This document shows, one piece after another, positions 31,056-44,510 of a DNA stretch of 64,000 bases. The stretch is from Chrysoporthe austroafricana (taxonomy: Eukaryota > Ascomycota > Sordariomycetes > Diaporthales > Cryphonectriaceae). Positions within the stretch are counted from its first letter, which is position 1; every line of letters starts with the position of its first letter. The position numbers were made by a program, and so were the translations under genes. The stretch spans positions 2,108,001 to 2,172,000 of the forward strand of contig JYIP02000008.1 in NCBI GenBank assembly GCA_001051155.2. The letters run 5' to 3'. The notes under the pieces were generated by a model. The model was not told the DNA's origin and ran no database searches. It saw nothing but the letters and a program-made list of their open reading frames with translations.

Positions 31056-34000
31056 CACCGTGCTGCACGGGATGGCGGAGGGGGATGGGGGAGGGCGCTG
31101 GGCGTCGAGTCGTCGGCGTGGGCTGCGTGGGTGGGTGCGCGCGGTCGCGTAGGTCGTTGCAGGTGTGTGAAGGAAGCAGAAGGGGACGAGAGAATGGGGG
31201 ACGGGGCTGAAGGGCTGATGCTAATAATAGACGGGAGAGAAGAAGAGATGCGTGCTGTGCGCAGGGCCGGCAGCCTTTTAGACTCCCTCTGGGCGCGAGC
31301 TCTGGGCCCCCCAACCTCTGCCGCTCTGGGACCTGCGACGGGGGGGGACTGGGGCACGCCTCGGGAGCCTCGACCAGGAGGAGATAGCACCATACAGCGC
31401 TGCAGTAGGTACAGTAAGTACCCAGGCGGGCAAGCGGAGGGGGCGCCAGGGGGGGTGTGGAGAAGGGGGCAACGTTCAGGCCCAGGGCCAGGGGGGGCAC
31501 AGGTGCAGTGCTGGTGGTAGCGGTACATCCAGGGCGCACCAGCTGCCGTTGCCGTGCCTGTCACGGCCTGGGCACAGCGGAGGGCGAGGCTCCCACAGGC
31601 CCTCCTCTGCCCTGTGCGCATCCGGCCACTTTCCCGTTTCAGCGGCCCTGCTCACCTCTTCTCACTGCTTCTGCATGCTGCTGCTGCTGCAGCAGAGTGC
31701 CGCAGGCACGGCAGGGTAGCGCTGTGCCAGGCAGGTGGGGAAAAGGGAAAAAAGATCCCGCAATTAACCCAGAACCTTCAGGGCCCCCCCCTCCGCGGTA
31801 CCGGTACTCCCAGCACCCCCAGCACCCCAGTACAGACCCGGGCACCCTGGCGCCCTAGCACCCTTCCACGCTCCGTGCCTCCATCTCGCAAGCCTCCTGG
31901 TCCCACCTCATCCGCGCTAGAGCCTCGACTGCAACTGTACCTCTCTGCCTCTGCCTCTCTCTCACCCGCGCGCCCAGTCAGAGAGAGCCCTTACTACGCA
32001 CGCTACGGTGCTCTCGACGCTAGTCCCCATCCGGACCTCTGGCTGACCGGGGTCTGGTCTGGGTGGGGGGAGCCCTGCTGCTGCTGCTACCCAGTGCTGC
32101 GACCCGAGCCTGGTGCTGATTCCGTTCAGTCCAGTAGGGCTCTCTACCAGAGTCTCGTTTCCCTTTTCTTTCTCTCTTTTGAGTTCTTTCTTTCTTTCTG
32201 CCCTCCCGCCCTACCGCCTCGCGAGCAGCCCTGGATCAGGTGATCGTCGCGGCATACGGTACCGATACCGTGGCCCGTCAGGTCTCAGCCGAAACGCTCC
32301 AGAAGCGCTGATCATGAGAACAATCCGTGGAAGCGTCGGCGGATCGACAGGGGCATCCTTGGGTGACAGGCAGCAGGGCAGGGCCGACGGCGCCCAGGGG
32401 CCGTGATGTGATGATTCCGTCGCTCGCCAGAGCTGCGTACTGGGTAGCTGCTCAGCCTGGCCGGCAGCTTTGCGCGCCCTCTGTGGGCCACGTGCACCTG
32501 CTGAGGGAGGCCGGGGCCGTCGCCCTCGACCGCCCGCCGGCTTGTGGTGTAGTGGTCACTGGTGATGGTGGCAGCCTTCTTCCTCGGCATGCCACCGTTC
32601 CGCTGCTCGATCCCTGACGCTGCTGTTGGCAGACGGCTTGGCACGGAACCTCTGAGGGATCATGCTGAGCGCGGTGTGGAGGGATGATGGTGGTCAGCGG
32701 GTTGTGGACTGCTGCTACCTCTCTGCCTGCGTCCTGCCAGCCCTATGAGCTTCAGATCTGCATTGCCGTCCCTGCAGCGAGACAGGGCCGACAGCGAGAC
32801 AGCACACCGACAGACAGATAGACAAGATCGCGCCCTCCGGCGCCCTGCGTGCCTGCGTGCCTGCGTCAGTGGCCCTGCCGCTGCTACATCGGGTCCATCG
32901 ACGGGGTCAGTCGTCGTGGCATCTGTTCTCGACGGCCAGGCCAGCCCGTGCCCGTCCCTGGTCGTTGTCCTCGCGACGGGCGCATGGATGATGACCCGGG
33001 ACCTGCCGGGCATGCCCAAAGGAGGACCGCTGTCCGCCAAGTCATGAGGCTCATCGCCGACGTCTTCGCAGAGATTCCAGCCTCAGCCTCGTCGCCCTGC
33101 CGTGGTGCCCGGCATGGCATCTGCCCTTCTCCGGCCTGGCGGTGCGTCTGACCCCGCTGCAGCTCCTTGGCTGCATCTCGCTCGACCTGCAGGCGGCGCC
33201 GCCAGGAGCAGACAGGCCCTGCTGCGAGCCGGCTCGATGATCCAAATTTGGGGCTGCTGATGCGCCCCCAGATCTTATCACTTCTCCCGCCCGCCCAGCG
33301 GTTCCAACCTCAACGCCGGCGTCGGTCCAAGGGGACGAACCCCGCCTGGCTGAGCTTCCTCAGTACAGATCGGACCACCTCTGTGGCTTCGTCCGCGGCT
33401 TGCCTCGCCTCGACGCGCGCTGCATCTACGGGGTCATGCCGGACCAGCCCTGCGGAGCATCTTCACGTTTGTCCACGGAGGTCCACAATTATGCGACGTG
33501 ACCTTCTTCGAGAACAACACGCGGTCGCGTCGACCTCTGCTCCCGTCGGCCCCTTCGTACCTAGCTCTAAAACGACCTCACCCGTCCAGGGGCTCCGGGG
33601 CACCTCCTGGGCCGAGCTGTCGGGCGGGAGGCTCGCGAGCCGGTGAGCCAGCCCAGCAGTCCAACCTGCAGCACCGTCGACCTGATTGACGGCACTGCAT
33701 CGACCCAGATCCACGGTGGAAGAGATGGACCGGCGAAAATCGCCTGATAGGTACAATACGTGCTGCAATCATGACAAAAGGCCCCAGAGCGATCCCCTCT
33801 CGGGCCTATCAGAATCCCACCTCGCAATTCCAGCCCCTGCACCCTGGATGCGATCGGTGGTTGCGCGAGTCCGTGTCTCCCCCACCCGTTGCTCGCGTCT
33901 GCATCCGCACCTGCAAAAAGCCTGCATCACAGCGGGGCACGTCACTCGAGCGCCCCGGCGGCTTTCTATTTATAGCTATATTTAGCCTCACTGAATCGAA

Positions 34001-34695
34001 CGTCCACCTTCGTCCCTCCCGGAAGCCGGATTCGACCATCCATCCCACGGGCCCGCCTTCCACATCATCCATCCCGGCTTGTGGTTTGGGCAGACAAGAC
34101 AATTCGTTCGTTCCATGAGCCCAGATCTAGCAGGTCGCCCTTGCGCGGCAGAGGAATCCGGGGTACTAAGGCATCGCACCCACTCATATGCCGTCGATCT
34201 CGTGTCTTGCATGAGCGCGGAGCATCCTGACTGCGGGTCTGCGTTGGTATTGCCAAGGAGTCTCTACCTACACTGGATCAAGTGCTTCCTTCATCACACC
34301 GGTGACGCGCGAGAGCTGCCTCGGGGACCGTCCTTCGGGACCCCACAGCGAGCTCGCTAGGCCCGTCACACAAGATGAAGCTGACGATCCTGGAGAGACA
34401 AAAACACGTGAGAGGTGGTGGCTGGGCCGGCAAAGATGCTGCTCTTGCCCACCCGAGGAAAACACGTCCAGGCGCTACCGATTCGGCTGCTGAGAAAGGA
34501 TCGATAGTCGAGCGACTGACGGGAAGGATTGGGTGACCAAGATGACATGGGGTCCTCATCTTGTCACACGTAAGCTCTGGACCGTGCAGGGCCCCGAGAA
34601 CACTGACGCTCGGTGCTTGCGGAAGATGATGGGAATATCGAAAGCCCTCTGGGCCTGTGGCAAACCATCTCCCGTGCGCGCGCGCCCAGTTTAAA

Positions 34696-34748
34696 CAAAG
34701 AAAAAAGAAAAAAAAAAGAAAAAAAAAGAAAAAAAAAGAAAAAAAAGA
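34696..34748. repeat. A-rich (A7-10 G)n tract
   Basis: Short G interruptions at near-regular spacing in a 50-nt poly-A tract. Confidence 0.85.
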
Positions 34749-37137
34749 TATTCCCTGGAATAATCCCGCGATCGTCCAGTATCCAGCCATCGTCACGCGT
34801 CTCACTCGTGAACGAAGCTCCCAAGATTCCATACGGCATACCGCCAGCTCTCGAGGCGGAGAAGGCCCGCTGCCTGCCGTCGATCGAGGCGCCGAGGGGC
34901 TCGCGGAGGATTCAAAACAGGGGACTCGCTCGCGAGCTTCCCTCCATCCTCTCCTCGGCCAGACTACCCCGTTCCAGGCGCCTCGGTGTCCACGGCGCCA
35001 CCGGATTGCGCGCCTCACCAGAGAGAGAGAGCATGCCAATTGATATCCGGCGCGTGCGCCCCTCCCGAGAATTCGACCGCGCCCCACCGAGCCATCCCTG
35101 CCCCGGCGGAGGCTGGAGCCCAGCTGCAGAGCCTCATTCATGCCTTCCGAGTCGGCTTGTGTGCCGCGAGACGTTTGGAGGGACTTAATCTATCTCTGAC
35201 GCCCGACGGCCCCGTTTCGAAACGAAACGCTCCGCGGGGCTTGGCCGAGCTTGGGATTGCCCTCTCCTCGGAGAAAGGCGAGAGAGCGCTCCTCCGGCGA
35301 GGAAGAGAGGCATCTGTCTGCTCTGCTCTGCTCTCGCATGGCAACGGGTGATGTCAGGACCCGTCTCACATCAGGCTTGGGGCGGGGACAGAGAGATGCT
35401 CGTGAATTACTGTGCCAGGCACACGTGCTTGCGAACTAATGGCGGCCGCCGCCCCAAGACCCATCTGCTATTACGTGCAGATTACAAAGTCTAGTCTCCA
35501 TTATGACGCCCCCATCCGCGAAGCTCAATCTGGGTCGGCGATCGCTGAGTGATACAGAGCGAGCCCAGGAGGGGACAACACGCCAGACCGGCGATGCGCG
35601 AGCGTGCTTCATCTCATCTTCCGATTTCCATCAAGCCACTCATCCATCGTCGAGTGACACAACATATCAATCCAACCCTGGCCCCCCCGGCCGGCCCTGT
35701 CACCCACACCTCGCCTCGGTACCACCCACCCATTCACCACCCCCCCTCCTTCTCCCTTACTCCGAGGTCAACCTCGCAGGATTTCCATAAGCTTCCAATC
35801 TTCCGTTGCAGTCACCGATTCCATACACAGCCCTTCCTCCCTCATCTGCTCACCCTCACCCATCCACATGAGCGTGCACTTACCCATCCATCTCTACGCC
35901 TCTGCCTTCCCTTCCTCACACCACCCGGCGACCACACCACCCACGGGCGGCGCTTCACCTCGCGAATCAGGCGTCGTGCCCATCCACATCCCCCTCCTCC
36001 CTCCATGTTTCGAACGCGCCAGCCCTGCGGCTCCTGTGCCACACATACACACCCACACGCATTCCAGAGACACAACATACATATTTGGAAACCCTTACAC
36101 GCCCCAAGCGCCCATAGGCGCGGGCTGCATACTACACCGTGCATATCTGCTCTAGTACCATGCACGATTCTAAAGATAGTGGCAAAAGGGAAAGGCAGGA
36201 GGATCCACTCCCGCACGGGCAAACCGGCCCCCCGGAGGAGGAGGAGAGGGGCCTCTAGAGGCGGCCAGGGGAGCAGAGGGCAGGCGACCCTTCCTTGTCG
36301 TCCCACAGCCGCGGTCATGGTCACATCGTCACGTCACCCAACAGCACACAACCCAAGCTGCCGGTACGGTGAGACCAGCGTATGAGAGCTCCCGCGCCCT
36401 GCCTACGGTGGAGTGAGTGATGAGTTACCTTCCATTCCCGGCTGGGCAGGCTAAGGCATGCACGCGTCGCCCTCCTGCTCCAGCGGCATCGGCCCAAGGC
36501 CTACAAGATGGGTCTTCTGCCTGGCCCGGCTCATACTAGGTACTCCCATACTACCTACCGCCACCAACGGCACTCAGTCTGTCAATCTCTGCCCTGCCTG
36601 TCATTATAACCCTCCACACTCGGGCGGCCGAAGGAAGCCAGCGGCGGCCCGCTTCCCGTTGCCCTCGAAGGAATCTTCCATTCCCCCGTGACCCGTGTAC
36701 GGCGCTCAAACAGTCCACCACCCATTAATTCAAAACACTGGCGGCGGCTGCTGCCTTCTCGCAACCAACGTGCTGTGCAAACTCCCCTTCCAGTGCAAAT
36801 CCCTCGTGGTCCAATTTTGGGCACCGCATAGCTAGCCCTGCAGCAGGAGGGACACGATGAACATCAGATGAGCGGCATTCTCGACGGGCCGTGCCACCCC
36901 CCACCCTCAAACTTAACGAAACGATACCTGTATGCATGTCGAGAGAGTCATTGTCTTAAGGTTCTGTCGCATGATCTTAAGACACAGATAGTCCTAGACT
37001 AGTAAAGGCGCGCTTGCTATAGCAGAATTTGTTGAGCTCCAAGGCATAGGTTCTAGAATCCTAATTATAGATCCGCGTAGGCAGCTTCGAGCGGTATTAA
37101 CGTGATTGTCGTCTGAATATGATGCGGTAACCGTGGG

Positions 37138-40100
37138 TCAAGATTCGCCGTAGGTGCCGGTGGTGTCCTCACCGGCGGGTTTGGTGCCCATGGACCCGTT
37201 GAGCACCGGGCATAATCTAGAAAGCGGCTTTTAGCATGATGTTTGAGAGCCCTGCCCATTCTTCTAGAACACCAAGGGAAGATAAGGTTGAGAGCAGGAA
37301 ATCATGCAACATGCTCCGACAACAGATGTTTGCGAAGTGGAAGAGGATGGAAAGTACAGGCTCTCGTTGTCTCGTACTGCAACGCAAATGGGCAGGGAAG
37401 GGGGAATCAGGGCAAGATGCAAACATACTTCTTGTTGGTCTTGATGTGGCCGACCATGCCGCAGTTCGCACACTTTCGGGTAGTACCGCCTTTCTCGATA
37501 GAGGGCTCAGCGCCGGGAGACATGGCCGAATCGCCGCCCTGGCTCTGGGCCATGGACAGACGAGCGCCACCCTTTTGCTTCTCGCGCTGCTGTCGGCGCT
37601 CCCGGTTCTTCTTGAGACGCTCCTCTTCCTTGGATATCCTGTGTATTGCGGACTCGACGTCAGTCTCCGTTGAGTCGTATACAGGTGAATTGAGCGAAGG
37701 AAATGGAAAAAAGAAACAGCTTGGCCAGCAAAAGGCAGGACAGCTGAAAAGGGTATCAGAGGCAAGCATAGAGAAACGTACTTGAGTAGAACAATCCTGT
37801 CGTGCTCTTCGTCACCAGTGAAGCCGGCGAAGATACTGGAGAAATCGTTAGTCAGGACCAGCAAAGCCAGCAGCCAGTACACTCCGTAGACAGGTGAAGC
37901 AACTTACTCGACCTCCGCCTCTTGGATGGCATTTCTTCTCGCCGTGTACTCCTTGATGATACCGGGATCCTCGATGATCTCCTCGACGTCCCTCTCCGTG
38001 CCGTCGGGATCTCGAACCGTCCTGACAATCCTCAACCTCCGCCTCGCCGCGCGCGCAGCGCTGGTAGCGCTCCGGCTGATTTGGCTCACGCCCTCGTCGA
38101 ACCGCGGGGTCGCGCCCACGCCACCAGCGTGCGCCTGGAAGGAGCCGTTCGCCGCGTTTGCGTACAGCCGCTCGTCCTCGTCCTCCTGGGGCGCCACGTC
38201 GGCGTCGTCGTGGATCTGCACGTCGCTGAGGGTCTTCTTCTGCTTGTTCCAGATGTCCGCGATGACCTCTGCGTACGCGTCGTTCTGCTTCTTGACGTTG
38301 TACGAGTGCCCGCCGTTCGCCTTCTTCTCGCGCTCCAGGGCATCGGCCGAGGTCGACTGCGGGCCCTGCTCGTGGTACACGTTGAGGAATCCACCCTTCA
38401 TAGAGGTCTTGATGAAGCTGAAGCCTAGGCCCCGGCCTGTCGGATCGCCCTCGCCGCGCAGCTTCAGCATTGCCTTGCCGCTCGTCGCATCAAGGAATGC
38501 TTTGGTCGTCTTCCAGGGCGAGAGCTGCACCGCTATGTTCTCCGTTGCCGCATTTCCATCCTCGTCATCCTTGTCAAGGTCGGCTTGGTCAATAGCGAAG
38601 CCAGCCTTTTCAACCTCGTACGCTCCTACCTGCATCGCGTCCATGAGACAGACGTCTTCAGGCTGGACCATCGAGTTGATGGAGTCGGGATCCATGAGCT
38701 TCTCGCCCTCTCGCAAGCTCCAAGTCCTTGCGTCTTTGTCATACTGCAGGAACTCTCTGAGCTTCTGTCGATTCTGGGCGATGTTGGAGTCCGCGATGTG
38801 AGTCGTGATGTCTTCAAGGGATAGAAACCCCTGCTTCGTTATGAAACGGTATGCCAGCATCTTCATCCGGTTCTTGCTGGTGTTGGTGACCTTTCGGGAA
38901 TGAGGCCCCGGGACCTCCACGGACGGGAAGTTCTGCCCGACAACGTAGATGTGATCAATGCTGCGCATGTAATACTTGCTCTCGTTGTCGTCAGTTATGC
39001 GACCGATGATGAAGTCCGTCTTCCTCGGGTTGTGTTTGAATATGGGCGCGCGATACATGTGGTTCCACAGGGCAGGTACCGTCTCTCCTGTGTTGACGTC
39101 GCCAAAGTTCGCGAAAGGGGACCTGTCCTCGGGCAAGAGGATCTTGGTCTCGCCAAGCAGCGGCTTGTCGGTGGGCTTGTCATCAGGGTCGTTGACGCGG
39201 AAATAATTGACAATCTTACTGCCCATTCCGAAGTTGGACAAGACGGTCGGGATCTCTTCGCAGTACTCAAAAAGGACAGCAGTCGAGTTGTCGTTGAGAC
39301 TCAGATCCCTGGAGGCCTTGTACACATCGTTGACCCTCGATGACTTGAAGTCCTTGCGCCTGTGGTGCCTGGGCTTGGCCCAGTTCAACTTCGCACCGAC
39401 CTGGCGACGAACGCGAAGGCTCGGGCGGTGGTAGTTGAAGGGATTCGGATCGGAAAGCTTGACCATGTAGTAGGGGTAAAGCAGCTTGCGAGCAGGCACA
39501 CTGTGCTCGACCTGCACCCCACCCAAGGTCGCCCTGACCTTGTCCCTGACGTTCTCCATCAGCGCCTCGTAAGCATCGTCGTTTGATATGTCGAAGCGCT
39601 GTTTGATGTCCGATGCCACCTTGCCATCCGCCATGCGAACCATCTTCTGGTTGGGCCTCGGCCTTTTGGCTGGCCGCTCGGCCTCGTTGTCATCAATGAG
39701 GAGGTACGGATCATTCAGATCGAGGCGTACGCGCTTAGCGCTCCTCGCTGTCGCCTCCTCGAAGTCGTCAAACGATGGTGCAGCAAACCAGGAGATCTCC
39801 GGCAGGCCCTTGGCATGGGAAATCTTGCGACGCTTGGGCTTAGGAGGCGCGATACCCATGTCCAGATACCACTGGTGGTCTTCATCATCTGCTGCCGGCG
39901 ATTCTTGGCGGAACTGGGGCGTCTGGGGATCGATGATGTCGTCCCAATCCTCACAGACCGTCTCGATGTCCCTGAGCGTGAAGCCGCCTATCAGCTCCTG
40001 GTCCGAGTCGGGATCGTCCCTGCCAAAGATCTCGAGCTCGTCCTCGTCGATGGGCTCAGCCTTCAGCAGGGATACCAGCCCTTCTCTCTCTGCGGCCTGT

Positions 40101-40831
40101 ATCTTCTCGGCGGTGGTCGCAGAGGCCGGACCAGGCTTCATGAACGACTTCTCCTGACCGACATCGACCTCCAGGCTGAGCTTCGTGGGGATGAGGGGCT
40201 TTGGGTTCCTCGAGGGCTTCTTATCCAGCCAGTTGGCCTTCCTCGGCGGAAACAGCTCATTGAAGTTGAGTATCTTGCCCCTCTCGAAGTCAGGGTAGGT
40301 CTGCTTGAGCAGCTCGAGGATGTTCTCTGGGGCGGACGGGATGTTCGGGTCCTGGTTTGCCATAGGAAAGCTCGGCTCGGGGTCGAAGTTCAGGCGTCGC
40401 AGGTCGGCCAGGTCATCACCCGCCCCCATCTCGATATCCTGCTGGTCGACATCGGCGATGGCAGCGCCGGGCGACATGGCAGGCTCGCCCGGCATGGGCG
40501 AGGAGCCGCGCTCGCCGAAGAGGTCATCGTCAACATCGTTGCTGGTGCCGCCGTCGCTGGTCAGGGCAGGGGGCTGCTCGGAGCCGCCGTTGGCCCCTCC
40601 GTCCTCCTCGTCGGGCAGCTCGTCGTCGCTGAAGTCTTCGAAATCCTCTGCATCGTCGGCCTTTCCAGACTGGTCGATAGGGCCCTCGAGGTTGATCTCG
40701 GGGGCGTTGGTAGGGTCGGCGAACAGGCCCTGGATCGCATCATCGTCCTGCTGCTGTTGGGCGGCCCAGTCCATCTCCTCGTCGCGCTGTGGCGAGCCCT
40801 GTCCGCGGGGGGTATCGCCATCGGTCGCCAT
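37138..40831 (-). CDS. TAF1: TFIID subunit TAF1 (largest subunit)
   Basis: Four exons on the minus strand, 40831-37908, 37835-37782, 37638-37429 and 37216-37138, give 1,088 residues. The acidic N-terminus (DFEDFSDDELPDEED) and the long central region (about residues 400-900, with YMRSIDHIYVVGQNFPSVEVPG and GRGLGFSFIKTSMKGG) match the DUF3591 core of fungal TAF1. Exon 3 gives KEEERLKKNRERR and most of a zinc knuckle; the last exon supplies the final Cys in KKLCPVLNG (Cys1049, Cys1052, His1057, Cys1065). No bromodomains are present, as expected in fungi. TAF1 is the scaffold of TFIID and contacts TBP and TAF7 in RNA polymerase II initiation. The 212-nt last intron contains a long open frame that is a decoy. 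Total coding length is exactly 3n. Confidence 0.95.
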
Positions 40832-42577
40832 ATCGTTGCGTGTGTGTTTGTGTGTCTGCGTGGTGTGTGTGCCGTAATGAATGCAGGTAGTTGAATGCTG
40901 TGGTAGCTTTCGCGCTCGTCTCCTCTCTCGTCCTTCTTCCTTCCGCCTGCCTCGCGGCGTCGCGCCAGTCGCAGAGGGTCAGGTCAGTTCATGACAGTCG
41001 GGTCGGTGTCGCGCGAAGGCGGCAGAGGCGTGGAATGCGACAGCTCTGTATCGTCTGCTTCGTGCGCGCGCTGGAGGGTGCTTCGAGACGCTGGTTCTGC
41101 GCGTCGAAAGGAAGTGCGAGGAGGCTCGTTGCAGGAGGGGTTGCTGGGGGTGGCAGAGCGCCCTGGATTGCCGGCCGTGGTGCACGCTGCAGACGACGAC
41201 GCGCGAGGTGACTTTAGGTAGTCCGGAGCGGGAGCCACCATAATACCGGGTACGTACCTGGCTGAGTATGTCCGACCAGCCGGTGTAAAAAGTGGGGCCT
41301 CTGGGAAGTCTGGAGTTGCTTCTCGCGCCTGGACTCGAAGCTGGACTTTTCAGTCCATATATGATCAAAATTACAGACTGCCTTCGCCGCCTCTTGCTGT
41401 ATATATTAATGACTTGGCGAACTGTGGCGATCATGACCGTGTTTGAGTTGCTACAACAGTTTCGAAATGACCATTGTCGAACTGGAACTTTTTGAGGTGC
41501 TACACATATCTGGACTCAGCACTGGGCTTTCAGGGCATCCATCGCTTTCAGTTGATGCACCGCATCAGTCACCTCAAAACTTATGTTTTTCTTGCCTTCA
41601 GCTGCGGCCTTCCAGGTGTTTCTGCCCAGGCTAGGTGAGAAGAAGAGAGATACTTACTGACCTGGGAACGGCTCAACTAGACGGTTCAAAAGAAGCTGTG
41701 GCCTCTCACACTTACGGGCTGAAACAACTGGCTAAATGAGCGTCCCATAGAACCCTGGAAAGACGCTGTCATTACCACCATGGGGCACGTACTGATACAA
41801 GTCTCACCTGGCCATGTACAGGACGGCATTCGTATTCTTGAGGTGTTCGTGTTCCTGGCGACCTGATTATGTCTCTTCATCCGGCGCGTATTTTGATCGC
41901 CTTCCGTTGAGAACCTTGCGGTATGGGCAAATAAAAGCGGCGAAGTAACGAGAGCTGGGTTGGATCACACAGCATCCTCTTGGGCTGCCCTATGTTTTCC
42001 CAACTATTCAATTTATTCTCAGCACCCTTCCAGTGTTCTTGTCTTCTTGGCTTCATGGCGAGTTCTGGTGAGACCTGGCATAGTAGACCCAGACCGCCCC
42101 GGGCTGGGCCACCGAAGGTCAAGGCTAGACAACCAGGTTATGGATGCAGCATACATTCCTCTGCAGCAACGCTAACTTCCTGTGGCACTGGCGAGGCTTC
42201 CACGACGACGGCGGTAATCATCGGGATAACCATGACATGTTACACAGGTACGGACTTGTGATTGTCCGTGTCAGGCTCATCGGCGCGCCCTTCGCGGGCC
42301 GTGTGGGGAACTTGCCCGATTGCAGTCCGATGTCGTCCCGTAACAGGCAATTTATATGAAGACACTCTGGAAGTAAAATAATAAAGAAAATATCTCATAG
42401 ATGTATTACCTTAGAGATCGTCTACAAAGAATTTTCAGCGGCGAGGTACGTTTGGCTGGCCGTTCTCATCGTGCTAGCCTTCACCATTGCGAACCCCTCC
42501 CAGCAAGATGCCGATACTAATGCATCGTCTCAGAGAATACGTATCTGGTAGCAACACAAAAGCGCGCATACAGATAG
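40832..42577. other. Divergent intergenic region between TAF1 and D-serine dehydratase genes
   Basis: This 1.75-kb head-to-head spacer includes a TG-rich TAF1 leader (near 40840-40870) and an AT-richer right half. No further gene is supportable. Confidence 0.5.
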
Positions 42578-44104
42578 ATGGCTTCCACTACACAAGGAGC
42601 CACGCTCAAGGAGCGCTTTGTGGGCAAGACCCTCCACGATGTTCCGACGCCCAGCATCGTGCTGGACCTCGCCAAGCTCGAGGTCAACTGCCAGCGGATG
42701 ATAGACGCCGCCGAGAAGAATGGCATCGGGTGGCGGGCGCACATCAAGACGCACAAGGTCAGGCCTCAGGAACCCCCAGAGAGAAACTCTCCGAGGAACT
42801 TGCTGACGGGCAGGCCAGACCACTGAGCTCACGCGGCTCCAGGTCGGCGAGGACCCCAGCTCGCCGGCGAACATCATCGTGTCGACGGCCCTCGAGGCGG
42901 AGAAGATCACGCCCCTGCTGCAGGAGTTCCAGAGCAAGGGCCGCAAGGTCAACGTGAGTGCTGCCGTCCCGGCGCTCCCCGTACGAGCTGTACACTGACC
43001 CCGTCGAAGGTCCTCTACGCCTTCCCCGTCTACCCATCCGTCATACCTCGGCTGGCCGCCATCTCCACCACCCTTGGCCCGGATGCCGTCTCCGTGATGC
43101 TGGACCACCCGGACCAGGTGGCCCTCCTCGCCGCGCTCACCGCCCAGTCGGGCGGCCACCGGCCCCAGGTCTTCCTCAAGATCGACGTCGAGTACCACCG
43201 CGCGGGCGTCATCCCGGGCTCCCCGACCTACCACGCCCTGCTGGCCGCGGTCCTCGCCGCCGAGCGCGCCGGCCACTGCGCCCTGCACGGCCTGTACACG
43301 CACGCCGGCCAGTCCTACTACACGCGCGGGGACTGGGCCGCCCTCGCGTACCTCTCGGCCGAGTTCGGCGCGCTGCGCGGCGCCGCTGCCGACGTCCGCG
43401 CCCTCAGCCCCGGCCACGCGCTCGTGCTCTCCGTGGGCGCCACGCCGACCGCGACCGCGCTGCAGCACCCGGGCCTCAATGCGCCAGCGGGAGCGGGGAC
43501 CGGTAATGGGGCGCAGGTCGCGAGCCTGTCGACACTGCTCGCGGCCCTGAGGCAGGAGGGCCTGCACCTCGAGGTCCACGCCGGCGTGTACCCCACGCTC
43601 GACCTGCAGCAGCTCGCGACACACGCGCGGGACAGCACGCTGCTGAGCAGCGCGTCCATCGGGGTCAGCGTGCTGGCCGAGGTGGCGTCGCTGTACGCCG
43701 GGCGCGGCGCGGGCGGGACGTCCGAGGCGCTGATCAACGCGGGCTCGCTAGCGCTCGGCCGCGAGCCGTGCAAGGAGGACGGGAAGGGCCACTACAACGG
43801 CTGGGGGCTGGTAATGCCATGGGGGGACGAGGGTCTGGAGAAGGTGGAGCCGGCGCCGAGGGAGTTTCCAGCCGTGCATGGGGGGTGGCAGGTCGGGAGG
43901 ATCAGCCAGGAGCATGGGACTCTGGTGTGGAAGGGGGCTAGGGAGGCGGAGGTGCCGTTGAGGTTTGGACAGAGGGTGAGGGTGTGGCCGAATCATGCTT
44001 GTATCGCTGGGGCGGGGTATGGTCATTATCTTGTGATAGACAGCCGGAGGTCTGGAAAGGAGGATGAGGTTATAGATGTGTGGGAGAGGTGGAATGGCTG
44101 GTAA
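42578..44104 (+). CDS. DSD1: D-serine dehydratase-like PLP/zinc enzyme (alanine-racemase fold)
   Basis: Three exons, 42578-42757, 42843-42953 and 43010-44104, give 461 residues; both introns are phase 0. The PLP lysine lies in WRAHIKTHK, at the end of exon 1. LKIDVEYHRAG and the Gly-rich LSVGATPTAT segment belong to the alanine-racemase N-terminal fold. The C-terminal PNHACIAG supplies the His and Cys that bind zinc in Dsd1-type enzymes. Yeast Dsd1 converts D-serine to pyruvate and ammonia in the cytosol and is needed for D-serine detoxification. Related members act on D-threonine or 3-hydroxyaspartate, so the substrate is probable, not certain. The third exon is unusually Ala- and Gly-rich. 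The 3' end converges on ARP4, about 400 bp away. Confidence 0.9.
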
Positions 44105-44510
44105 GTCACTTGACACGCTTGCCATCATATCAACTAATTTTGGAACCGACACTGCCATGCTCTGCTGATGATGTACTCGATAATCAATTCGGTATTGTTG
44201 TTTTTTTAATACAGAGGCAGCCATCGCCGAGCTGCTCAGACCGCTCCTGCGTGCGTCATCAGTCGACGACCCCTCTCTACCAACTCCAGACGCCTTTTCC
44301 ATCCTGTTTTGGCAGCGTGATCCTCTCAACTCCCACATCCTCTCGGCCCAGTGGTCGGCATATGTCAAGGCTGGTAACTCTTTGGCAATATTAGACGCCT
44401 CTTCCGCCACCCATCAAGCCGCGCGATCCATTTCGTGCCCGCAGCTGCGACATTGCCTCATCGGAACACTGTAGCAATGCCACGAAGGTCCATGAAAACG
44501 AGACCAGCCA
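44105..44510. other. Convergent spacer between DSD1 and ARP4
   Basis: 406 bp between two stop codons; contains a T-rich tract near 44197 that may serve 3' end formation of DSD1. No gene seen. Confidence 0.6.

Larger units (their letters stand above)
30301..37137. other. 6.8-kb region without a supportable gene upstream of the MADS-box gene
   Basis: The region lies between the MADS-box 5' end and the TAF1 3' end. It is not AT-rich, so it does not look like repeat-induced-mutation debris. I see pentanucleotide repeats at 31011-31055, a CTG/CAG stretch near 31675-31695, an A/G-rich tract at 34696-34748, and many open but unpersuasive frames on both strands (for example 31554-32243, 34278-35141, 35549-36385). 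It may hold long promoter, leader or non-coding transcripts of the regulator, or genes with many small exons that I could not see. Confidence 0.45.

Noticed and set aside
34278..35141. 287-codon minus-strand ORF in the long gene-free region
   Set aside because: Arg/Ser/Phe-rich, crosses an A-rich tract read as poly-Phe, no domain, and not supported by any splice or family evidence.
35549..36385. 278-codon plus-strand ORF
   Set aside because: Dominated by His/Pro/Thr from CA- and CCA-rich DNA; no family resemblance.
37217..37882. 221-codon minus-strand ORF at the TAF1 3' end
   Set aside because: It spans TAF1 introns. The spliced model rebuilds the conserved TAF1 tail and zinc knuckle, so the ORF is a decoy.
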